Notes: a model not told the origin generated them from the sequence alone. 64,000 bases of DNA from Schistocephalus solidus (GCA_017591395.1 WEDG01005493.1:48065-112064), one strand, 5' to 3'; numbered from the stretch's first letter, positions 50,907 through 62,655 are shown. Program-made: numbers and translations.

Positions 50907-52700
50907 TTATTTCAATTTGCATATTATGCCAAAGAAAACTATACCTAGAAGTAAACAAGAGAGAGAGCGTTTACACGTGGATGATGCAGGGAGAGGTAAA
51001 ATTAGTGTAGAATTTCTTCGTTTATAAGGAAGACTAATGGGGGTAATGACAGAAAGCTTGGGGAGAGTTGAACTATTAATTAGTCGGAAAAGGAGAAAAA
51101 AGCCTGCTTCAAGTCTCCTGACCCAAAGAAATTTTAGCTTCGTTAGCTGGCATCTTGTTGAGTAGGAAGTAGTTGAAAGAGTCGGCAATATGAGTTTTTG
51201 TGAAATATCTTTGGACGTTTTCAATTTTCGAAAGGCTAGATTCATACATTAAACTGAAGAAAGGACAGAAACATTCAAGAATGGGAAGTACAAACATACG
51301 ATAAAGTCTTAATTTAATTTCAGCAAGGTAGAAATTATAAGAAATAAAGCCGCGAATCTGAACAGCTTTGGCCGTAATTCTATCGGCATAACGCGAAAGA
51401 TCTAATTTGTTGGTGTGGCTTAAGCCCAATTCCTTGATGGATCAAAATTCAATCATAGGGCAAACTTCAAAGATAAGAGGTTGTGGCAGCCTTTACAGGC
51501 CCAAAACTCATTTAGCGACACTTAGTAGGTGAGAACTCCATTAGCCATGTGGAGCTCCAGGCCGAAAGAGCGTCTAAGTCTGAATGAATTTATTCTAGGC
51601 ACCATTCGGTCTTAGAGTTAGAGAAGGAATACACGCATTTGATGTCATCAGCATAAATAAAAGATTAAACTTGTTTAACTATCGATAAAATATCATTTAT
51701 ATACAGTAAGAACAACAAAGGACCTAATACGGTACCTTGAAGGACACCACTAACAATCGGGCTAGCACTTGAGTATGAGGACCCTACTTAAACTTTTTGT
51801 TTTCGATCATTTAGGTGTTATCTAATAAGTCAGTAAGGGGACTACGAAATCCTATAGTTTCTAGTTTAGCTGGAAATCGTTTATGAGGCACTTTATCGAA
51901 TGCCTTACTAAGATCAAAATAGGTAACTACTACAGATAGATCATCATAACGAAGGGAGGTTAGTAGATTTAGAAAAGACATGTGGCAGGTTTCACAAGAG
52001 TGGTCCAGTAAGAAGCCATGTTGGGAAAAGTTGATAATTTGATTGCTTAGGCAAAAATCCGTGATTTGTTTTGCAATTAGTTTTTCGAAGAGTTTTGCAA
52101 GAGAGGGCGTTTTATGAACACCGCGATAGTTATGAATGTCCGAGCGGGATCCACATTTAAAAACTGGTATTATAATAGAAATGTTCCAATAATCGGGGAA
52201 AAAACATTTTCGAGAAATACTGAGAATAACGTGCTTAGTAAAGGTGGAAAATCCCTTAACTGTTTAATAAGTGAGTTTGGAATGTTACTAATTCCAACTG
52301 AATGTGAAATTTTTAGGTGAGCTATTTCCTGTTGAATACATGAAGATGAGAAATTAATGGTTGTTAGAAACAAATTTGAAAGCAGATAAATTTTCGGATT
52401 GGGGCTAGTTTCAGTGGTAAAGTGGTGGGCACAAACGAATTTAACAACTCTGCTTTGCCCAAATCGTCTGTAACAAATTTTTTGTTACAGTCGAGTAAGG
52501 GCGGAGTTACGTTCAGACGCTTAGCCGATGACTGAACATGGAAGATTTGAGCAACAGATTTGGATGAATTGGCATCACTTATTGCCCGAGACTCCCTACG
52601 CTTATCTCTCGTGAGCCTAATTTTCGATGCTAATTCAAATATTTGTGCAGTCCTTAAATGAACTGACAAAGAGCTTTTAGATGAATCTTGAAGTTGCTTT
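50907..52700 (-). pseudogene. LINE-A copy 2 reverse transcriptase
   Basis: Minus-strand pieces: 52669-52364 (linker MSVHLRTAQIFELASKIRLT, like copy 1 VHLRIVEIFELASKIRLA), a fingers part near 52370-52100, VVTYFDLSKAFDKVPHKRF near 51900 (motif A with Asp), SGVLQGTVLGPLLFLLYIND near 51740 and FIYADDIKC near 51640. 51429-50907 is the thumb (FVLPILECFCPFF, LTKLKFLWVRRLEAGFFLLF). Frameshifts lie between 51250 and 51110 and near 52370. Confidence 0.8.
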
Positions 52701-52849
52701 CGTAATTATTTTAAGTCTGTTCTGGAGAAAATGCGGAACAGTAGAATAAGCTGTATTTGAATTAAAAATCTTAAAACGGGATAAAAGCCTGGATTTTTTC
52801 TGTGAGGCTCAGCAATAGCTCACGAAAAAAGTTTGGATCGGTGATTGAG

Positions 52850-53312
52850 AATATGCTATGCCAATCTAGAGTGCTAACGAAATTATTTATTATTTCATGT
52901 TTTGCGTTAGCAAAGTTGAGGTTATTGCATTTAACCTGAGGCTTCGTAAGAAGGGTGACTTCAAATCAACAATGAATTATTGCGTGATCACTTATGAAAA
53001 GATCATGATGAAAATTCATAAAGAGAGGGTGGACATCATTTGTAAAAATTAAATCTAAATGCTGTCATTTCTAGTAACTGAGTTAGAAATAAGAGAGTGA
53101 GCACACGATTCAATGATGCACAGCGCATCTAGATCAAGCTCAAAGGCTACTTTTCTAAGCTCAGCCATCTTATTAACAACTGATCTCGCATTGAGTGTAA
53201 CTAAGCTGAGCGTATTCTTGAGCCGCAAGTTACGCTCATCAGTATTTATATAAAAGGATAATTTAGTGGTGGAGAAGAAAACTGGAAAGAAGAAATGAAA
53301 TTTGGGAAACAA
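52850..53312 (-). pseudogene. LINE-A copy 2 endonuclease with central deletion
   Basis: The frame 53312-53055 begins NTDERNLRLKNTLSLVTLNA and continues with VVNKMAELRKVAFELD, LCIIESCAHSLISNS. It then goes directly to VTRNDSI and, after a stop, LDLIFTNDVHPLF and SDHAIIHC. The YRPP and GDFN motifs that copy 1 has (about 125 residues) are missing, so the domain cannot work. Confidence 0.75.
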
Positions 53313-53334
53313 AATTGCTCTGGTCTACAATTTG

Positions 53335-54475
53335 TCAAAATGTTAGTGTTAAGAGAACTGAGATTATTGAACAACGGCATATTTGGATGAAAACCTTGGA
53401 AGGGAAGGCTATATTGTGGCGTTTGAAAGAAAGATGGTGGAATAGAAATGAGATTTTGAGGGAAGTTCGCATAAATTGGCGGAAACGTGCATTTAAAAAA
53501 AGGAATAAATAATTTTGAAAAACTGGTAACATAATTAGAAGCGTTAATTATTTGGGGATTCCGGACACTTTTTGGGTTGTAAAGATGCTAAAGTGAGCGT
53601 TCGCAGCCGTTGTAGATGCTGAGGGGTTAGCAGGTTTCCCATCGGTAATGACATTACTGATTTTAATGCCTGGATTAGCCAATTATTCAGATTTACTAGG
53701 AGTTTCCTAAGGTTTAGTAGATTTGGCAGCTAAAGCAGGCATGGTTTGCTTGGGATGAGAAAGAAGTGGCGTTGACACAATTTCACTCAAACCAGGAACA
53801 AGGTTAACGGGTAAAGATTCAGCTGGAATTGAAATTTCTGTCGATCCGGAGGGCCGTTGTCTTGCATTAGCTAAAGGACAAACCTATGAGATAAATTTTG
53901 ATATTGAAGGTGTAGACCAAGGCTTCTTGTTTGCTAATGAGGGTGAAACCCGACGTTCCATTGGGGTTTTATCCCTACATAGAAAACAACTTGTTTTTTT
54001 CAAATATTGAGCTGAGTGCTCTTGCTTAGAGAAAGTAAGGTCAACTTCAATCGCTGAAAAACGTTTGACCAGAACTGGCGGGTTTTTGCTACGGGAAGAC
54101 AACTTTTTAGCTTCAGCGACCTTAAAGTTAAAGCCGCATGGGTAAAGGAAATGAAATGCAACGTCAAGGGGGATTTTACTATTGAGGGCGTTTTTTAAAA
54201 GAAAAATGGAAACTTCTCTTATGTCGGTTAATTGACTCGGTACTGACCATGTTTATAAAAGGCTCTAGTTTCACGCACTGTTGAGAAGTGAGTGAAGACA
54301 AATTTCCCTCAAAAATGGTACCAAGGATCGTGAAGAGAGAACCATATTTAGACATAAAGGTTCTAAAGTTTTCCAGGGCGTCAAGGTCTAATTTCTTCAT
54401 GCTTAAGATGGGTTGCTCTAGTGGAAGTTTTACGCGAAGAGGATGTTTGCGCCTAAGCACTGACTGTGGTTTCAT
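53335..54475 (-). pseudogene. LINE-A copy 2 ORF1
   Basis: 54475-54179: MKPQSVLRRKHPLRVKLPLE, LDLDALENFRTFMSKYGSLF, HKRSFHFSFKKRP. 54102-53884: SRSKNPPVLVKRFSAIEVDL, TSCFLCRDKTPMERRVSPSL. A low-complexity region follows to about 53335. It is colinear with copy 1 and shows the ORF1 segment that was disrupted there by LINE-C. The C-F-L-C-R-D motif is shared. One frameshift lies near 54140. Confidence 0.75.
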
Positions 54476-54560
54476 ATTGATTTTAAAATATAATTATTTT
54501 TCAAATCGATAATACGAAAGTAAAATTGTCACTTGTGACGTTTTGCGGAATAAGAGACAT

Positions 54561-55043
54561 AATAGTTGAAAAATGCGTTTTAAGCAAGGCACTGCAAGCA
54601 AATATCTGCTAGGTAACGAGTTTAAACTGAAAATAGAATTAACGAAGAGGCTATGTACATAGCCCCTCCCTAGTACAGTTGGCTCTGAGGTGGAGAGGTC
54701 ATCCGTTTTCTCAGCCTTCTTTTCCAACTCGCCTTTTTCGAGGCTGAGGTTTTTATTCAGAATCTAACTGAGTACACTTTGGTACCGTTAGGTGGCTGCA
54801 GGTTATTTTGTAGTAAGTACTCGCGTTGCTTTGGGTTTTGGCCACTATGACGGAGTGTTCATTGACAAAACCAAGCTTTGGCCACAGCAGCTACCGCTTT
54901 TGTAATTGACAAATTCTACGACGCAATACATCTAAAAACATCACACTGTGAGTTAAAAGCATATCAAAATGCATTAAAATCTTATTCATACGTGTATAAG
55001 GGAAAAACTTTAATAAATGCAAGTAAAAAACGTTTGAAAACAG
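54561..55043. other. No supported gene
   Basis: About 480 bases of unassigned sequence between LINE-A copy 2 and the ORF relic at 55044. Short frames only. Confidence 0.5.
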
Positions 55044-55776
55044 TCATTGTTTTTGTAATGTGTGCAACAAGGGAATGAAAAATAAAGTGATCATCAATGT
55101 TAAAAAGCAACTATATTTACATATAATGTCAGATAGGGTTGCAGTCAAAGGACTAGTTGCCAAAGTTGTGGCTTTAATCATGAAAAAGGCTAGAAGAAGA
55201 AATGGATGTTGTAAAAAGTCACAGCAGTCAACAAACGGACGGTACTGTATTCCGTTAGCGGTAATAGATGTCAGAACGCATCGGTCTCGGCGGTGGTTTA
55301 ACTCATCCAGTAAACCACGCCCACAGGCCCATATGGACATAGCTCCCTGCTCCTTCAGGATCTTGTTAATGCAAGAACGTGGAGTACGCAATAACGTTCT
55401 TGGTCCTTCGGAACCTCAGGGTGGTAAGGACGGAGCATATCCAACAAAGCTTTAACGGTTGCAAGCGGCATGTTCGTCTTCTGGCAGACGTCCTGCAAAT
55501 CAGCTACATAAAACATCTGCCACGTAATTCGCTTGATTCTTCCGTGACCCCCTATTGATTCTGGATTCCAACACAGAATAAAGTTGTCTGAAAACCTACC
55601 ATTTGAAAACCCGGAAAAGTTCGGGCATTTGAGGCGCCGGTGAGGGGTATGAAGCTAACGACGAAGATGGTAAAGGACCATCTGCAACTTCGGTAGCAGC
55701 ATGATACGCCTGCATAGCACGCAATACCCCTCTTATACACGGTGCACCTCTTTATTCCGTAATATTTACGCTTCAT
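55044..55776 (-). pseudogene. Unclassified transposon-like ORF relic
   Basis: Minus strand, switching frames: MKRKYYGIKRCTVYKR at 55776, then SSSLASYPSPAPQMPELF, YVADLQDVCQKTNMPLATVK, ALLDMLRPYHPEVPKD and, after a shift, GPRTLLRTPRSCINKILKEQ, GRGLLDELNHRRD. The order and the basic start with several Tyr and Lys suggest the N-terminal protein of an animal DNA transposon; the PKD-PRTLL word reminds me of transposon-associated proteins in other invertebrates. I cannot name the family and no terminal repeats were found. It is not similar to the LINEs or gypsy elements here. Confidence 0.3.
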
Positions 55777-56659
55777 GGTTACTGTGCACGGATAGCAGAA
55801 AACAATATATAAAATGATATGAGGGCATATTTAAGATTTAGTAAGCTACAAAAATTAACCGTTGATATTTTACATTTTAACTAGAGCATACGTAACTAGA
55901 AATGAAATTTAAAAAGGCAAAAGGTGGCTGAATTATCTTATAAAAACATCTCCAGGCCTCTGGATTACCTACCTTTAGTATCAGCAGCTTTGAGACCAAC
56001 AGGTCAGTTGTACAAGTAACACGGCAGGCCAGCACGCGCTTAGTAGACAAATGGCGTCTAAATGGCTGACTTAAACAAACCATCCAAAATCAGTTCATCA
56101 AAGTGCCCTTTAATTAGTCTTAAACAGTATTTTATCTTATAAATATTACCTATATTGGTTTAAATTCAAAATTTAACACCACTTCCAGTCTTTAAAAAGA
56201 AGCCAAACCATATTTTACAAATGGCCTGAAAGTCGAATTTGATTGGCACCTTTCTGGCCCCGTCTGGCCCCCTCTCAGCCCCCTCTACTGGCGGGGCCAT
56301 GTGCTGGTAGGGGTAGGATGAAAAATTATATCAACTTGTATACCAGTTACTGCAAATTATTCTTCACTGGAAATAAGGTAAACTTAAAAAATTTCAACTT
56401 TATTTCTGGAATCAACCTTTAGATTCCGTCGTTTTGGCGTAAATCTGCCAGAGCTTTAATGAGGCTATGTAGAGTGAAAAAGTTTAAAACTGTATATTTC
56501 TCCCTTTTGTCAATTGCAATAACTGCAGGTGTGTGCAGCTGATAAAGAGGTAGAAATACAATAAATTGTCAAAAATTAAGCTAATATTTTCAACATGAAA
56601 CGAATAAATCGGTTTAAAATTCGAGAATTCACTTTTCTTCAAATTTGAACCGACCGCCT
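55777..56659. other. No supported gene
   Basis: AT-rich except for a C-rich patch (CTGGCCCCGTCTGGCCCCCTC) at about 56255. No domain, RNA or repeat was recognised. Confidence 0.5.
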
Positions 56660-57870
56660 TCTGACCTTGACCTTGACCTAACCTCACGCTTTCAGGTACA
56701 CCGTCGTTGTTTGTATTCCTGCAATTGTTCATTACTGCTCGTTAGCCAAATCAATTCTGCATATTGTTTCTTCTTTTAAAGATGATCTGCAATTCGTGGT
56801 TTTTTCCAAAACGGACGATTGTTTTTGTTTTCGTTTTAGGGGGCAATTAAGATCAATAATTTTTTTAAACAACGTGCTGAACGTTCTCTAGCACTCGTCC
56901 GCAGTTCCCGTAGCGTGTTTGTCCACGGTATTGCTGAGATTTGCGTGCACATGCTGGGAACTCTTCCCTTCCAGATGTTAGTTACCAGTTGCTTAAGTGA
57001 GTCAGGCTGGAATACTCGAAGAGCAGTACGATTTGGCTGCTAGCACCCATTGGCGGTAGATCTTGTAAATCCAACACACTATCCTCATCTCGGGTGAAAA
57101 CGAGGTCTAGAAAATTTGAACTTTGTCCTTCCCTAACTCGTGTTTCGGATGGTACATTATTTAACAGTAATTTTTCACATGCCACCTCAAGCAAACGATG
57201 ACCAAATGTATCTGTCGGACCCAAAACAGTCCATGTTTTTCAGTCGATATTAGGAGCGTTAAAGTCTCCAACGATAAGTATATGTTCGTTCAAGCAAGTC
57301 TTGGTCCACACCGTTAGGAGAATGACATCGCTTTTGACATTCTGGTTTGGTGGACCGTATGAAACTGTGAATGCAAGTGGTCAGGCGTACTTGATGTTAA
57401 GAGTTACAGATAAAACTTCAACTTCTGCTCTCTTGGGATGAACCTGGGAAATCGCAGTTATATGAGAGGTAAAATAAACAGCGATTCCTCCTCCTCAGCT
57501 TTTTCTGTCTCTTCTAAAGAATTGATAGCCACGGAGGATACTTCGTGTTCTTGAATATCTTCTGAGAGCGGTGTTTCTGTCAGGGTAATTATATCTGGTG
57601 TTTTCTCATCAAAAAACTCCAGAATTCCTCATTTTATTGAAAAGGCTCTGGAAATTGTGTACATGGCCTTTATTGTCCGTTCTTCTTGGCAAGGGCCACT
57701 ATATAATATAAGGAGTCTGCCACAGAACGGATCTCATCATCGCTATGATTTTCTTGTCCTGTAATTGGAGCCATTTTCCCTCTTTCAGTCCTCCTCTTCA
57801 CTTCGGTCCTCAGCATTCTCATTTTGTTTCTTTCCGCTGGTTTGTAATCCAGCTGAAAAAAACACATCTC
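56660..57870 (-). pseudogene. LINE-B copy 3 endonuclease and linker
   Basis: 57867-57670: MAPITGQENHSDDEIRSVAD. Between 57660 and 57230 in other frames: NIPDIITLTETPLSEDIQEH-like and GDFNAPNID-like segments, the latter reading TYTYRWRL in shifted frame. 57224-56982: VREGQSSNFLDLVFTRDEDS, LPPMGASSQIVLLFEYS, in which the terminal SDH motif has become SSQ. Linker pieces near 56750-56900 include KRKQKQSSVLEKTTNCRS-like Lys-rich text. Inactive. Confidence 0.7.
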
Positions 57871-57924
57871 TGTATGAGTTGCGGAGAGCCATTCACCGTT
57901 CTATAAGGCGTGAGGCCTGAACTT

Positions 57925-58884
57925 CATTTTCGAGAATGATTTCAAGAGGCCGTGGTGCTTAAAGCTCATGGGAAAAATTCGCTTTTCCCAGACGGAAGGA
58001 TTTGTGTACGGTACCGTATTCTCCATCTTCAAGGACGGCATTAGGATATGTTCGGAACAGTCATTTCATATTCTACTCTTTCCTTTGAAATCAAAGAATT
58101 TGACTCAGGAGCCCCTTTTATGAAAACATTTCTTCTATGTCCAAGATGCTTGTTTGATAACTAGATGCTCTGATTCGCTGACTGAGCTTCGATATCAGGA
58201 GGAATTATATTGTGGTAGACTACGTTATCCGCATTATTGTTAACATTTTTGCATGCTACCCTGGCTTCGGCCTGAGAAATTTCACAGATGTCACCCTGTT
58301 GTAATGTGCTGTTCACAGAGCTGACGTGTTCGCATTCATAAACTGGCTGTTGAATGACCTCCCTTACTGAGTGGTCCTTTTGATGGTCCTTTTGATAGTA
58401 GTTTTTTGAGGTTCGTCCTGGCTGTTCCTCCAGTAGTGTTCAGTGATTTGGTAGGTTTAGTTGCTATACCTGTTAAAAAAACTTCACTCATCATTATTGC
58501 ATTAACGTCGACTGCCTCGTTATAAAGCGGAACTGGTTTGTATGGAGTTTCACCTGGAGACGTAACTCACTTCCTCTTCCTGGGTGGTTTGGAATTTCCA
58601 ACAATGCCTTATTTACGAGGGTTGTCGTTGCTTGTGGGTGGGGGAGTTGATGGAATATGCAGGGATTTCCTTTTACTGTCTTCTAGAATAGTCACAATGA
58701 TGTCAGTCAGTAGGCCTTGCTTCTCTTCGATTATCGGGACTCGCTGATTTAGGTCCTCACACCTGACACAACGACGAGCTGCTGTGGAATCCGTCTCATT
58801 TGTTGCAGGGTCATAAGTGTCTAATGTAAGTCCTCTTCTCCTATTTCCCCTTTGTGGCTCATGGAGTCCGCTGTGTATAATCAC
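57925..58884 (-). pseudogene. LINE-B copy 3 ORF1
   Basis: 58884-58609: MIIHSGLHEPQRGNRRRGLT, ARRCVRCEDLNQRVPIIEEK, LLTDIIVTILEDSKRKSLHI. It contains C-V-R-C-E-D, comparable to C-F-R-C-R-D of LINE-A ORF1. Further pieces follow in other frames down to APRPLEIILENEVQ at about 57925-57960, the motif at the ORF1/ORF2 boundary. Several stops and shifts. Confidence 0.65.
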
Positions 58885-59498
58885 CCTGGAGTCTTATGAT
58901 GTTGTTGGTATTTTTAACAAGAGACTCTTAATGAATTAAAGTTTGTTGTTACACCAGCCGCTTCAGGTTAAGTCAAATGTAGCGGTGCCTAAGGGCCCAA
59001 TCGGTCTTATGAATGCCTACGTGCCCTTATTGTGTGTGGAGTTTAGCTAGAACATCCTCTTCCATGGATAGTGGTAGGAGGATACATCGGGGGTACTGCT
59101 CACCAGCCCGGTAGAATAAAACTACATTATCCATGAAAATTTTGTCCCACACCGTGTGCAGGTAACGTGCCTCATAGCTGTGACTTCTCAATTCAACTGA
59201 TATCAGTGATCCAGAATCACATATTTTCCTATAGTAAATCGGTCAATATGAGGTTCCTCTTGTTGTGCTTGCGCCAAAGATGGCTTTAGTCGTCTAGTAG
59301 TATCACGGTACCAATTTTAATGTCCATGCACGATGGGCGTTCGCTGTGGGGATGATAAGGCTTCCGATAGAGGATATCCGCATTCTTTTGCTTATGCCCT
59401 AGAAGGTGTATCAGTCAAACTTATATTCAGCTATTCTCTCTTGCCACCTAGCACCCTGAACTTCAGTGTTCTTAAAGTTCTGCAACCAGGTCAGAGAG

Positions 59499-60538
59499 CT
59501 ATGATTGATGGGTATGATGAAAGGCCGTTATTGGATGAATGGCCGGCATTCTTCCACAAAGTGTATGAATGCTAGCATCTCTCTTTGATTTACACAGTTG
59601 TGGCGTCCTGCCTTCGTTAGAGATTGAATTAGTTATTGAATAACGACCGTCTGGCTTTTGTTGGAAGACAACTGTGCATATTGCATTGTCACTAGCGTCG
59701 GTATCTAAAACGGACTTCCTAGCATCATTGCTAATGTCTGGAAAAAATAAAATCGGGGTAGAACACAAGTTATCCTCAATGTCTGGAAGCTTCTTGTACA
59801 ATAAGCAGCCCAATTTACTTTTAAATTTTTCTGGATTATCTTATGAAATGTGCCTGCTCCATGGGCATTCTCCATGATAACTCTTCTGTAGTGGGAAGCA
59901 AGTCCTAGAAAACTGCGGATTTCAGTTACGTCCATAGAGGTGAGCCACCCAAGGATTTGGCTCACTATCTTGTCGTCCATTTCTCTGCCAGAGGCAGAGA
60001 CTACATGCCCTAAAACCTTGACACGCAGTTTCATAAAAACACACTTAGAGGGCTTAAGGGTAAGACCAGGCTGTCGTGGACTTTCAAACATGGCTTGGAT
60101 ATTATTATGGCTAACAAAATCCTTATAAAACCAATGTTTTTATCCATATAAACTAGACATGAATTAGGAATCAGTTGAGCTGGGACTTGGTACATCAGTT
60201 GTTGAAAGGTACAACTAATTCAAATGCATTGTCTGAAACTTGTAGAGACCCGAGGGAACTGCGAAAGTAGTCTTCTATCTGTCAGTGGGCCACACTTCCG
60301 CCTGCCAGTAGTCAGCTGCTAAATCTAGAGTAGAGAACACCTGACTATCTGACAGGGCATCTAGGGTTGCATCATTAAGGGGTAGTAAGAAGGAATCCTT
60401 AGTGGTCCCTGCGTCAAGTCTGTGATGGTCAACGCATAACCGCACAATGCCATCCTTCTTCATAAGTATCAATATCGGTGACGACCAAGAAGCGTTAGGC
60501 GATCTAATAACTATCCGGTCGAGCATGTCGTCGAACAT
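59499..60538 (-). pseudogene. Gypsy-3 RT and RNase H
   Basis: 60538-60275: MLDRIVIRSPNASWSSPILI, MKKDGIVRLCVDHHRLD, VFSTLDLAADYWQAEV (motif A Asp present; GYWQ changed to DYWQ). 60091-59705: LTLKPSKCVFMKLRVKVLGH, VVSASGREMDD, FLGLASHYRRVI (usual form YYRRFI). 59813-59499: FFPDISNDARKSVLDTDASD, AICTVVFQQKPDGRYSI (RNase H first Asp). The YIDD box should lie between 60275 and 60091 and is out of frame (DFVSHNN, VYMDKN-like). Inactive. Confidence 0.8.
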
Positions 60539-61008
60539 CGCATTTAGCTGAATTTGGTAAAATAAGGTAAGCTTCTAGGTGGATTATTAGTTCGTTGAGT
60601 CATACCCGTTTCTATCTCATCTTGGGACAACCGAGTCAACAGCCGTCCCGATCAAATATATTGTTTAATTCCTCTATGAAATTATGTATCTTAGCCGAGA
60701 TATCCTTATTAATAGTAGCGGGAGCTAAATTCTGAACACATTCTTCTATTTAAATGTGTTAATTTCATATCGAATATCCGACACCTCGGTCCTGAAGTAC
60801 ACTTTAATACCACCGAAATGGAGAACGTTAACGTTAAAATCAAAAGAACATTTAAATGCATGAAAATGATCAGTACCTAATATGCAGTCCCAGGCAATGT
60901 CAGGATAGATGACAAACTTATGATTAAAATAACGTAACCTATTCCTAAGTAAAGCTCTACCATACCCTTATGTCGCATGTAAGCCCCATTTGCCGTCTCA
61001 AAGCTTAT

Positions 61009-61191
61009 TTAAGGCTCCGCGCAATACTGCACCTTAGCCTGCAGTTGGAGGAAAATTTCCTTTCTTATAAAGGAGCAACCTGTCATTGAATCAACTAAGC
61101 ATGACAAATTAGCATTTTTTATAGCCGCATCAAAAGCAGTGTAGTAAGGAATGTAGCCTAAGTTTGCAATAAGCATTTCAGATAGGAACAC
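61009..61191 (-). pseudogene. Gypsy-3 aspartic protease remnant
   Basis: YYTAFDAAIKNANLSCLVDS followed by MTGCSFIRKEIF corresponds to the gypsy protease segment with LIDTGSGCSFI. The Asp is kept but an extra residue separates it from T-G. Upstream, KEEEPSKCVF may be gag-protease linker. Confidence 0.6.
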
Positions 61192-61270
61192 GCACTTACT
61201 GGGCTCCTCTTCCTTACCTGATCCTTGGCAGTTACGTAGGAGTAGGAACGGCGATGATGGGAGGAAGCGT

Positions 61271-62139
61271 CAGTGAGCGGTCTCTGATCCAAGGTGATCA
61301 ACCTCAATTCTCCTCAGTATTTATGTCGTATTTTTTCAGATAATTTGATATGTTTACATAGAATAGACCAATATGTATGCGCAACTCATACATTGCACAT
61401 CAAATAGAGTAAGGCCAGGCCAATAAGATAATTAGGACTGTTTTTATGGTATTCTGACCTCACTTGGTTTCTACGGCTTTTCTGATAGGCAAAGTGAAAG
61501 TTACGGACTTCCTGGCGCGAGGGCCAATAGCAATAAAGGTTAAAAGTGACACAGGCCAATAAGGTTAGAGAATCGAAATGCCAAATTACGCATTCCAGCT
61601 GATGGATACATCGGTTACTGTCACTACCAATTCGCTTGTTATCTGCTAGTATTCTCAGCTATCTAGGAAACAATGAGAAACTGTAACTCCATCTTTATAT
61701 AACGTCAAATCATTTAACGTATGGCTGGAAGGCTGCGAGGGTAATTCGAACTGAACATCCTGCAAAATTAACTGAAAGACACTAAAATGTCACATCATAC
61801 ACGTGGATTACTAAAACATGGATCTGATCTCCCTACTTGAACATTGAGACGGATCGCTGAAGACTGATTAAAAAGCGCTAGCAACCACTGTTAGACTCCT
61901 TCTTTTGGCCTACACCATAGCATCCATTTCATAAAAGTTTTCGGCAGTATTTACGGTGGCAAATCTCCGTCAAAACTTGTCAAAACGTGGTTCAGGGGTA
62001 AAACCTGCCCTTGCACGTCGAGAGCTGGCTAATGAACTGAACGAACCATAAGTTCGAAGAAGGAGATATCACGGGGTAACTTAAGAGCGTACATATCTCA
62101 CCGATTACGAATAAATGCCAAATATTGCCGCTAAAGACA
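61271..62139. other. No supported gene
   Basis: About 870 bases without recognisable coding, RNA or repeat. Frames are shorter than 60 codons. Confidence 0.5.
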
Positions 62140-62655
62140 GTTTAAAGTACATTGCTTGCAAAAAACAAGGAAAACTATAAAAGGACGTATAATGCAATTT
62201 CCGCATATTGTTGAGGGCGCTCTGACCTCACTAAAATCCTTAACAAGCATAAGAAGTTGACAGTGATCGCAACTGGAGGAGTGTCTGTTAATACGCCATT
62301 TTGTTACTCCAGAATCCTGGGCTCATTCTCTTATTTCAGATTCGACGCTCACTATAGATAATTTAAATTTGTACCGACAAGCCCGCGCTGAAAAACGTGG
62401 CGATTGTTGCCTTCTCCATGTTATTCTGGCAGTGAACGCGAGCTCTGTGATGTCTGAAACATTTGAAGAGGCTCTATTTGATGTCAAATTAATTTTGAGT
62501 GATTTTAATTTGCCAGACTTTGACTGTCAGGCAAATAAATTTCCGCCAAAACTTCAGAAATTTATCGATACAATTAACTTGTCAAACACGTCCCATCTGG
62601 TTAGTGAAGTGACTAGAAAAAAACAGCATTTGAAAGTTAAGTTTTTGAAATGACG
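62140..62655 (+). mobile_element. LINE relic: RT scrap followed by endonuclease
   Basis: 62160-62260 resembles the RT relic at 22555-22680 (AACTATAAAAGGACGT, CGATTTCC/CAATTTCC, CTCACTA). Then 62285-62650 gives an endonuclease: PESWAHSLISDST, LYRQARAEKRGDCCLLHV, DVKLILSDFNLPDFDCQANK and LQKFIDTINLSNTSHLV. The order RT-before-endonuclease is opposite to a LINE, so two fragments are juxtaposed. The endonuclease is closest by eye to LINE-A (PLISDSLLVITQYDLYRQDR, RFQPFLDTIKFSNWSQLV). Confidence 0.6.

Larger units (their letters stand above)
47508..54560 (-). mobile_element. LINE-A copy 2 with LINE-D insert
   Basis: Minus-strand LINE-A. The 3' UTR is at 47508-48190, similar to 8803-9200 of copy 1 (GCAGTGAAAAAATCC, GGAGGCAGAGTTCA, AGGAGAAAAAAACTGC). 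The coding part is at 50866-54475. The two pieces are separated by a plus-strand LINE-D (48200-50864). ORF1, a deleted endonuclease and the RT are recognisable. The 5' end near 54560 is approximate. Confidence 0.75.
56660..58945 (-). mobile_element. LINE-B copy 3 (5' part)
   Basis: Minus strand, from the 5' UTR (58945) through ORF1 and the endonuclease to the linker before the RT. It ends near 56660, after which similarity to 18310 onward of copy 1 is lost. Together with copy 2 (3' part, same strand, 45.9-47.5 kb) it would make up most of one LINE-B. They may be one element pulled apart by later insertions, with a gap of roughly 350 bases in the RT. Confidence 0.75.
58946..61270 (-). mobile_element. 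Gypsy-3 remnant (protease, RT, RNase H, integrase start)
   Basis: A different gypsy lineage on the minus strand. Protease region 61191-61009 (CLVDSMTGCSFIRKEIFL; the catalytic D-S/T-G is changed to DSMTG). RT 60538-60275 and 60091-59705. RNase H 59813-59499. A start of the integrase zinc domain near 59050 (KLHTQ-stop-GHVGIHKT, the H-x-G-H-x-G-x-x-KT pattern). It is cut at about 58946 by LINE-B copy 3. LTRs were not found. Confidence 0.8.

Noticed and set aside
56640..56690. TGACCT repeats as nuclear-receptor response element
   Set aside because: Three short words (TGACCTTGACCTTGACCT) in decayed sequence far from any gene start; function cannot be supported.
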